Origin: Sphingomonadaceae bacterium
Lineage (GTDB): Bacteria; Pseudomonadota; Alphaproteobacteria; Sphingomonadales; Sphingomonadaceae
Direction: 5' to 3'
DNA: 19,214 nucleotides
Assembly: GCA_023384025.1 (NCBI GenBank)
Contig: JAHDXX010000025.1
Location: 1 to 19,214 of the forward strand
The notes beneath the pieces are model-generated. The model searched no databases. It was not told where the DNA came from and was given only the letters and a program-made list of their open reading frames with translations. Shown piece after piece: positions 14,120 through 19,214 of the stretch (positions are counted from its first letter, which is position 1; each line of letters starts with the position of its first letter). The position numbers were made by a program, and so were the translations under genes.

Positions 14120-14160
14120 GTCAACGCCGTTAACATAGCGCCGAAGGTAACAGTGTCAAC
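14120..14160. promoter_or_regulatory. Candidate TetR operator repeats in the divergent region
   Basis: GTCAAC (14120-14125) N3 GTTAAC (14129-14134) N11 GGTAAC (14146-14151) N3 GTCAAC (14155-14160). Two pairs of the hexamer GTYAAC or close variants, each pair with the same 9-bp period, cover the oxygenase promoter and the TetR start. Such placement is typical of TetR autoregulation. Binding is inferred. Confidence 0.5.
14132..14159 (-). promoter_or_regulatory. Candidate promoter of the carotenoid oxygenase operon
   Basis: On the minus strand TTGACA (14159-14154) is followed after 16 bases by TATGTT (14137-14132), about 36 bp before the oxygenase start. Both boxes overlap the repeated hexamers thought to be TetR operators. 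Confidence 0.55.
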
Positions 14161-14749
14161 ATCAGCCGAAAGCTATCACCATGGTGACTTGCGCACCGCG
14201 CTGATCGGGGCAGGCCTGTCCGCGCTGGAGGGGCCGGACGGGGCCACGCTTTCACTGCGCGGGCTGGCCCGGACCGTCGGCGTGTCGGCCACTGCGGTCT
14301 ACCGCCATTTCCCCGACAAACGCGCCTTGCTCGCCGCCCTGGCCGGGGAAGGCCTCCGCCAGCTGGGTGAGAGCCAGGCCGCCGCCGCACAGGCCGCAGG
14401 CGGCGGCGCGAAGGGTTTTGCCGCGTCCGGCCGGGCCTATGTCCGCTTCGCCCTGGCGCACCCCGCCCTGTTCCGCCTGATGTTCTCCCAGGGCAATCCG
14501 GCGGATTTCGAGACACGCGAGAACGATCTGGCGCGCGACCTGCTTTCCGAAATGACGCTCGAACTGACCGGCAATCCGGTGGCCGCCGAGCGCATGGCGC
14601 ATCAGGCCTGGGCCATCGCCCACGGTATCGCCATGCTGATGCTCGACGGACGGTTGCCGGCAGAGCCGGCCCTGATCGACGAGCTGCTGGATACAGACGC
14701 TCTGTTCTTCGGTTCCACGCCAAAGGCAGCCACCACGACTGACCGGTAA
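14153..14749 (+). CDS. TetR/AcrR-family transcriptional regulator with WHG-type C-terminal domain
   Basis: A 198-residue one-component repressor. The N-terminal HTH runs over about residues 8-55: YHHGDLRTALIGAGLSAL, then LSLRGLARTVGVSATAVYRHFPDKRALLAALA. The C-terminal ligand domain has GRAYVRFALAHPALFRLMFS and AWAIAHGIAMLMLDG, typical of the TetR WHG group. I prefer the GTG at 14153, with GAAGG 5 bases upstream and only seven residues before YHHGDLR. An ATG at 14090 would add 21 odd residues and overlap the oxygenase coding start. It is divergent from the oxygenase-ABC operon and most likely controls it and itself; a lipophilic or carotenoid-derived inducer is a guess. Confidence 0.93.
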   Translation: MSTSAESYHHGDLRTALIGAGLSALEGPDGATLSLRGLARTVGVSATAVYRHFPDKRALLAALAGEGLRQLGESQAAAAQAAGGGAKGFAASGRAYVRFALAHPALFRLMFSQGNPADFETRENDLARDLLSEMTLELTGNPVAAERMAHQAWAIAHGIAMLMLDGRLPAEPALIDELLDTDALFFGSTPKAATTTDR

Positions 14750-14811
14750 GCTTGGCAGGGTCGCTTCGTCCAGCTAGGCTCGTCCACGGGAAGTACGAGG
14801 GGAGCGAAGTT

Positions 14812-15522
14812 GTGCGACGCAGGGTAGCCAGACTGGCGGTGCTGCCATTGGCGCTGGGCCTCGTAGCTGCGGATGCCCCGCAGATGGACCCGATGAACCC
14901 CACCTGCCCTGCCGCACCCAACTGGTCCGACAACAAGCGGATGGAGATCACCCCGGTGTTGATCAACGATACCAAGGTGCTGCTGGCCGAAGGTGCCGTT
15001 GACACCGGATTGCCCGAGCGGCTCAAGGCCGCGCTCGATGCCAATCCCGATGCACTGGAAATCTGGTTCCGTTCGCCCGGCGGCAATGCCCGCGCCGGCA
15101 ATGAAGCGGGTCGCGTGATCCGCCAGTCGAAACGCTTCCTCATCAGCCGCATTCCCAATGGCTGGACCTGCTTCAGCGCCTGCAACTTCGTGTTCATGGG
15201 CGCGCCGGCCCGCATCGTCGAGCCGGGCGGCAATTTTATGGTCCACATGTTCACCGTGACCGGCCAGCGCGACGCAATCGAGATGACGCTGGAGGAAGGG
15301 ACCGATTCCGCAATCGAGCTGATCGGCGATATCGAGCAGGAAAGCGCACTGCTGGCGACCGAGGACAACGACTTCCTGATCAGGATGGGGGTCTCGCGCG
15401 AACTGCTGACGGACGTGATGTACCGTCAGAAAGCTGTTGCCGGATCGGGCGATGATCGCTCGACCAGGCGATGCCTCACGCCGGAAGAGGCACTGAAATA
15501 CAATGTCGCCAACGCAGAATGA
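14812..15522 (+). CDS. Exported ClpP/crotonase-fold (COG3904-like) protein
   Basis: A 236-residue periplasmic protein with a signal peptide (VARLAVLPLALGLVAADA, cleavage near 20-22). The body looks like a periplasmic Clp-fold serine peptidase: SPGGN at 88-92 (oxyanion-type glycine loop), S122 in CFSACNFVFMGA where the nucleophile is expected, and H145 in GGNFMVHMF. The C-X-S-A-C pattern resembles COG3904 proteins as I recall them. The third member of a triad was not assigned, so activity is uncertain. I chose GTG at 14812 because GAGGGGAG precedes it and the signal peptide begins there; a TTG at 14752 would add 20 residues. It runs 24 bp ahead of the next gene, with which it probably forms an operon. 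Confidence 0.78.
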   Translation: MRRRVARLAVLPLALGLVAADAPQMDPMNPTCPAAPNWSDNKRMEITPVLINDTKVLLAEGAVDTGLPERLKAALDANPDALEIWFRSPGGNARAGNEAGRVIRQSKRFLISRIPNGWTCFSACNFVFMGAPARIVEPGGNFMVHMFTVTGQRDAIEMTLEEGTDSAIELIGDIEQESALLATEDNDFLIRMGVSRELLTDVMYRQKAVAGSGDDRSTRRCLTPEEALKYNVANAE

Positions 15523-15546
15523 CGGCGCGAAAAACGGGGTCGGGGC

Positions 15547-16680
15547 ATGAACAGGTCACTCAAGGTAACGGCAGCCGCACTGGCGCTCGCAGCATCGCAT
15601 GCAGGGGCTTTCACCCAGGCATCCGAACCGGGTAAAAACGCGGAAACACAAGCTCCCCAGCCTAGCCCCTATGACCAGAGCCCGGAACCCGCCCTGCCCG
15701 CTTTCCCGGCAGTTCCAAGCCTGCCGGATACGCCCTATCCCGAATGCCGCGAAGCCTATCGCGAGGGCGCCAACTATCTCGACCGGTCAGACCTGATCAA
15801 TGCCTGCACCGTCGCGATCGATACCTATTACCTCAACGTGCTGCTGCCGCACCGGCAGTCGATGATCGACTACCAGAACGAGCTGACCCGGCTTTACACC
15901 GAGGTGGTGGTGCCGGAAACGGCCTATCGTGCCGCCAGCTCCAACGCCTTCTACGACGAGATGCTTGCCCGCTATGGCCGCGCCAATCCTGACGGGGCCG
16001 ACATGGCCCAGGCGCGCGCCGCCGAAACCCGCTACGCCGGGGATCGGGCCTACCTTGAAGACCGGTTCTGCTTCAACACCGGCTGCGGCACGTATGGCGA
16101 CCCAACCGTTCGCTTTGCCGATGAAGTGAAGGAAATGAACCGCATCGCGCTCGCCGAAATGCAGGAAGAAGCTGCGGCGGGAAAGACGGACAAGGCGGAG
16201 CCGTCGCGCGGCGACGAAAAGGCAAAAGGCAAGCGCAAGCCAACCGGCAGCGGCAAGCAGGCGCAGGATGCCTCATGCAAACGCGCCCGCAAGCGTGGCT
16301 CCGCACTCGGCAGCTTCCTCGGCAGCGCGGCAGGCTCGTTCGGCGGGCTCGGCCGGACTGGTTCAGCGCTGCTGACCGGCTTTTCCGGCATTCTGGTCGG
16401 CGAAATTGCCTGCAAGCTGGACGAGAAGGAACAGGAGGCCGCGACCCAGGCGACCGTCACCGTACTGGCAACCGAGGAAGTCGGCGCGAAAGCCGAATGG
16501 ACCAGCCCGACCCGTGAGGGTGTCGGCGGATCATCGACCATTGCCGCCGTGGATTCGGCACCCAACGGCAAGAAATGCCTGACGATCACCGATGTCGCGA
16601 TCATCGAGGGCGAGGAGACCCGCGTGACCAAGCAGATGTGCCGGGCACCGGGCGCAGCGTCTTACGTGCTGGTCGCCTGA
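15547..16680 (+). CDS. Exported glycine-zipper / surface-antigen-like protein
   Basis: A 377-residue exported protein. It has a signal peptide (residues 1-21 or so), a proline-rich segment (38-64), then a helical, tyrosine-rich region (66-200) with C68, C84 and the C-F-N-T-G-C pair. A lysine-rich linker (about 211-250) follows, then a glycine-zipper hairpin about 255-295 (GSALGSFLGSAAGSFGGLGRTGSALLTGFSGILVGEI has alternating small residues). The C-terminal part (AEWTSP ... KKCLTITDVAIIEGEETRVTKQMCRAPG) resembles the WSNP...G..C...Q.V.I.G.......CR.PDG domain of 17-kDa surface antigens. It is probably outer-membrane associated. Its ATG follows GGGGTCGGGGC, a poor ribosome binding site, 24 bp after the Clp-fold gene. 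Function unknown. Confidence 0.72.
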   Translation: MNRSLKVTAAALALAASHAGAFTQASEPGKNAETQAPQPSPYDQSPEPALPAFPAVPSLPDTPYPECREAYREGANYLDRSDLINACTVAIDTYYLNVLLPHRQSMIDYQNELTRLYTEVVVPETAYRAASSNAFYDEMLARYGRANPDGADMAQARAAETRYAGDRAYLEDRFCFNTGCGTYGDPTVRFADEVKEMNRIALAEMQEEAAAGKTDKAEPSRGDEKAKGKRKPTGSGKQAQDASCKRARKRGSALGSFLGSAAGSFGGLGRTGSALLTGFSGILVGEIACKLDEKEQEAATQATVTVLATEEVGAKAEWTSPTREGVGGSSTIAAVDSAPNGKKCLTITDVAIIEGEETRVTKQMCRAPGAASYVLVA

Positions 16681-16710
16681 GCACAGGCGCAGGTCTACCG
16701 ATCGGCGGGG

Positions 16711-17460
16711 CTACTCGGCCGCAGCCCCGTCATCCTCTCCGCCACCGGCCGCAATCAGCCGCTCGATCTGGCCCGTGCAACCGTTCGCGGACAGCGCCGA
16801 TACCAGCTCGGTCACGTCCTGCGGTTCGCTGGCCAGACGGACGAAACTGATGTCGAACTGCTCCTGCCCGCCTTCCAGCGCGATGGTATAGCCCGACGAG
16901 CCGTCAATCGGGGCGAGTTCCTGCGGCCAGGCGGCAATCCGGCTGCCATCTTCCCATGCCAGCGACGTCGTCGCCGTGCCTTCGTTCGCCTTGATTGAAA
17001 GGCGCGCAGCCCCGCGATTGTCCGGACGCCAGACAAACAGTCGGCCCTGACCGGAATGGCAGAACGGCCCGGCCTGGCCCCATTCGAGCAGCCAGACAGT
17101 CGGCGCAGGCACCGGCCCTTCTTGGCCGACATCGCCCCGCACAACGCCGAGCCGCACCTTGTCCCGGCTGGCCCGACGCGTGATGAAAGTTCCCAGCACA
17201 TCGCGCTCGTTCGCCTTGCGTCCGCCGATGGTGAACCGGCCCGGCCCCTTGAGGACCCGGGTGCCGGTGCTGTCGAGCACTGTCACCGTGTCGCCATCTT
17301 CCAGCACAACGCGCGAACCACCCTCCAGCTTCTTGCCAACGGGGAACTCCGCAACGGACGGACCACTGGCCCGTACCACCGTCGATTGTGCGGCAACCGG
17401 CGCGGCCAGCCCGAGGCTGATGGCGATTGCGGCTCCGGCGAGCATGCTTCTGGGTGACAT
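16711..17460 (-). CDS. Exported FecR-like protein of unknown function
   Basis: A 249-residue protein with a clear signal peptide (MLAGAAIAISLGLAAPVAAQ). The mature N-terminus (VVRASGPSVAEFPVGKKLEGG, VVLEDGDTVTVLDSTGTRVLKGPGRFTI) reads like a FecR-type beta domain, which has this GxxL...L.dGD.v.v....G pattern. The middle has a Trp-rich stretch with one cysteine (GPFCHSGQGRLFVW) and a second cysteine near the C-terminus (ANGCTGQIERL), which could pair. The tail is acidic and alanine-rich. The ATG at 17460 follows GGGAGAAG. It converges on the glycine-zipper gene with 30 bp between stops and no visible terminator there, and lies 46 bp from the queA stop. Confidence 0.72.
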   Translation of the reverse strand: MSPRSMLAGAAIAISLGLAAPVAAQSTVVRASGPSVAEFPVGKKLEGGSRVVLEDGDTVTVLDSTGTRVLKGPGRFTIGGRKANERDVLGTFITRRASRDKVRLGVVRGDVGQEGPVPAPTVWLLEWGQAGPFCHSGQGRLFVWRPDNRGAARLSIKANEGTATTSLAWEDGSRIAAWPQELAPIDGSSGYTIALEGGQEQFDISFVRLASEPQDVTELVSALSANGCTGQIERLIAAGGGEDDGAAAE

Positions 17461-17506
17461 CGGCTTCTCCCTCTCTTCGCTGGCGCCCATACCACGCGAT
17501 CAGGCT

Positions 17507-18544
17507 TTAGTCACCGCCCGGGAGCAACAGCGAGGAATCACCATAACTGTAGAACCTGTACCCGGCATTGATCGCATGGTGGTAGGCCGCCATCATCCGC
17601 TCGCGCCCCATCAGGGCGCTGACCAGCATCATCAGGGTCGACTTGGGCAGGTGGAAGTTGGTCATCAGGCCATCGATCGCTCGGAAACGGTACCCCGGGG
17701 TAATGAAGATGTCGGTGTCTCCGGCAAAGGGACGGATTACCCCATCCTCTGTGGTTGCGCTTTCCAGTAGGCGCAGGCTGGTGGTGCCGACCGCAATTAT
17801 CCGTCCTCCGCTGGCCCTGACGGCATTGAGCCGGTCAGCTGTGGCAGCTTCGATCCGCCCCCACTCGCTGTGCATCTGGTGATCTTCGGTATCGTCTGCC
17901 TTGACCGGCAGGAACGTGCCTGCCCCGACGTGCAGCGTCAGCGTTTCGCGCACCACTCCGCGCGCATCGAGCGCTTCGATCAGCCGCGGCGTAAAATGGA
18001 GGGCGGCAGTCGGCGCAGCAACGGCGCCATCCTCGCGCGCGAACATCGTCTGGTAATCTTCGCGGTCCTGCTCGTCGATCGAGCGCTTGCCCGCGATATA
18101 GGGTGGCAGCGGCACCTGCCCCGCCCGCTCCAGCAGGACCTCGACCGGCTCGTCGCCTTCGAAGCGGAGCGTGAAGCTGCCATCGGCATGACGCTCTTCG
18201 GCGATGGCGCTGACCCCCGCGGGGAATGCGATCCGGTCCCCTTCGCGCAACCGCTTGGCATTGCGGATGAAGGCCTGCCACCGGCGCAAATCGAGCCGCT
18301 TGTGCAAGGTTGCGCCGATCCGCGCCTCTCCCCGCGTGCCTTCCAGTTGCGCCGGGATGACCCGGGTGTCGTTGAACACCAGCACGTCACCGGGTTGAAG
18401 CAGTTCGGGAAGGTCTAGTACCGTCCGGTCGCCGAACGGTCCGCTCGAAAGGACATGGAGCAACCGCGCAGCATCGCGCGGCACCGCCGGGCGCAGCGCG
18501 ATCAGGTCCTGCGGCAGCTCGAAGTCGAACAGGTCGACTTTCAT
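17507..18544 (-). CDS. queA: S-adenosylmethionine:tRNA ribosyltransferase-isomerase
   Basis: A 345-residue enzyme that moves the ribosyl part of AdoMet onto preQ1 in tRNA to make epoxyqueuosine. Landmarks are the start MKVDLFDFELPQDLIALRPAVPR, DVLVFNDTRVIPAQL, AGQVPLPPYI, the long conserved block YQTMFAREDGAVAAPTAALHFT, LHVGAGTFLPVK, HSEWGRI, and FITPGYRFRAIDGLMTNFHLPKSTLMMLVSA. The length is standard. It starts 9 bp after the cyclophilin stop, so the two form an operon read leftwards. tgt, often next to queA, lies downstream beyond the oxygenase/ABC/envelope genes. Confidence 0.97.
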   Translation of the reverse strand: MKVDLFDFELPQDLIALRPAVPRDAARLLHVLSSGPFGDRTVLDLPELLQPGDVLVFNDTRVIPAQLEGTRGEARIGATLHKRLDLRRWQAFIRNAKRLREGDRIAFPAGVSAIAEERHADGSFTLRFEGDEPVEVLLERAGQVPLPPYIAGKRSIDEQDREDYQTMFAREDGAVAAPTAALHFTPRLIEALDARGVVRETLTLHVGAGTFLPVKADDTEDHQMHSEWGRIEAATADRLNAVRASGGRIIAVGTTSLRLLESATTEDGVIRPFAGDTDIFITPGYRFRAIDGLMTNFHLPKSTLMMLVSALMGRERMMAAYHHAINAGYRFYSYGDSSLLLPGGD

Positions 18545-18553
18545 CGGGAAAGC

Positions 18554-19214
18554 TTACTGGCTGATCGGAGCGTTGAGATCGTCGAGCGAGATCGCTTCCT
18601 CGGCCTTCGGCGCAGGGGCGAAACGTTGCGGCTTGTTGTCCGCCGCGACCGATGCCTGGACGATCCGGGTCGGGTTCGCCGGCGGCTCGCCGCGCTGGAT
18701 CTCGTCGACTGCGTCCATCCCGGAAATGACCCGGCCGAAATTGGTGTACTTCTTGTCGAGGCTGAAGCGCGGGTAGAACACGATGAAGAACTGGCTGTTC
18801 GCACTGTCATCTGACGCCGCGCGGGCCATCGAAACCGTGCCGCGCAGGTGCGGCATCGGGTTGAATTCGGCCTTTAGGTCGGGGAGCTCGGACCCACCAC
18901 GCCCGGTGCCGGTCGGGTCGCCGGTCTGGGCCATGAACCCTTCGATCACACGGTGGAAGATGATCCCGTCATAGAACCCCTGGCGAACAAGCAGCTTGAT
19001 CCGTTCGACATGGCCGGGCGCCCAGTCAGGCATCAGCCGGATGGCGACCCGTTTGCCGTTCGACAGGTCGAGCAGCAGCACGTTCTCGGGATCCTGCGCA
19101 ATGTCGAAGTTGACCGGCTGGTAGACCTTGGGCGCGACCGGGGCCGCCTCTTCCTCGGCGCGGGCGATGGCGGGGGAGGCAACCAGCGCGGCAAGCGCGC
19201 CAGCGGCAATCAGG
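18554..19214 (-). CDS. Periplasmic cyclophilin-type peptidyl-prolyl isomerase (5' end outside window)
   Basis: At least 219 codons; the start codon lies beyond the right edge. The visible N-terminus is the core of a signal peptide (LIAAGALAALVASPAIARA, cleavage before EEEAAP), so the protein is exported and assists proline cis-trans folding in the periplasm. The cyclophilin fold is plain: YDGIIFHRVIEGFMAQTGDPTGTG (catalytic-site R in FHRV, and F/M/Q), GTVSMARAASDDSANSQFFIV, and the YTNFGRVISGMDAVDEI segment. An extra C-terminal tail of about 30 residues follows VQASV. A GTG at 19081 gives an open frame but lies inside the mature domain and is not the start. It is followed after 9 bp by queA. 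Confidence 0.94.
   Translation of the reverse strand, partial: LIAAGALAALVASPAIARAEEEAAPVAPKVYQPVNFDIAQDPENVLLLDLSNGKRVAIRLMPDWAPGHVERIKLLVRQGFYDGIIFHRVIEGFMAQTGDPTGTGRGGSELPDLKAEFNPMPHLRGTVSMARAASDDSANSQFFIVFYPRFSLDKKYTNFGRVISGMDAVDEIQRGEPPANPTRIVQASVAADNKPQRFAPAPKAEEAISLDDLNAPISQ

Noticed and set aside
12690..14138. Plus-strand open frame (482 codons) opposite the carotenoid oxygenase
   Set aside because: Antisense shadow of a gene with all four iron-ligand histidines; no motif, no convincing start.
14090..14152. ATG at 14090 as start of the TetR gene
   Set aside because: It lies inside the oxygenase coding start and lacks an RBS; the GTG at 14153 has GAAGG at 5 bases and gives a family-like N-terminus.

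Overview
The window is high-GC bacterial chromosome, most like a sphingomonad-type alphaproteobacterium (Sphingomonadales, probably Erythrobacteraceae). The evidence is the alphaproteobacterial style of RpoD, GlyA, NrdR and S4, a DUF4870-type membrane protein, an RPE65-family carotenoid oxygenase, and three kinds of short palindromic intergenic repeat that I recall as common in sphingomonads. The genus assignment is inference, because no marker was compared with a database.

Layout. Bases 1-631 (+) hold the 3' end of rpoD and a small membrane protein. Bases 652-2334 (-) encode a membrane-anchored M28 metallopeptidase. Bases 2466-5826 (+) form a tight cluster rpiB-glyA-nrdR followed by a fused GIY-YIG/TrmJ gene. 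A chorismate mutase (5816-6127, -) overlaps the end of that fusion. Then come a small exported protein (6292-6555, +) and rpsD (6786-7400, +) with a clear terminator. Bases 7453-9601 are a degraded accessory patch. In it a DNA methyltransferase/endonuclease gene survives only as its two ends, and an AT-richer DUF3800 gene replaces the middle. Bases 9602-14096 (-) read carotenoid oxygenase, ABC ATPase, ABC permease, tgt, with a divergent TetR-family regulator at 14153-14749 (+). Bases 14812-17460 hold three envelope genes: a ClpP-fold periplasmic protein, a glycine-zipper/surface-antigen-like protein, and a convergent FecR-like exported protein. Bases 17507-19214 (-) hold queA and a periplasmic cyclophilin cut by the window end.

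How they work together. queA and tgt both serve queuosine modification of tRNA, but about 6.8 kb separates them here. The TetR regulator probably controls the oxygenase promoter from a shared 56-bp region with repeated GTYAAC-like hexamers. The ABC pair, homologous to E. coli YadG/YadH, may be co-transcribed with the oxygenase. rpiB, glyA and nrdR link pentose, one-carbon and deoxynucleotide metabolism.

The two most notable things are (1) an apparent gene fusion made by a 102-bp (34-codon) palindromic repeat read through in frame between a GIY-YIG nuclease and the tRNA methyltransferase TrmJ, and (2) the methyltransferase gene whose core has been replaced by a DUF3800 gene that starts on a strong ribosome binding site right at the truncation point. 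I see no CRISPR array, rRNA, tRNA, integrase or transposase.
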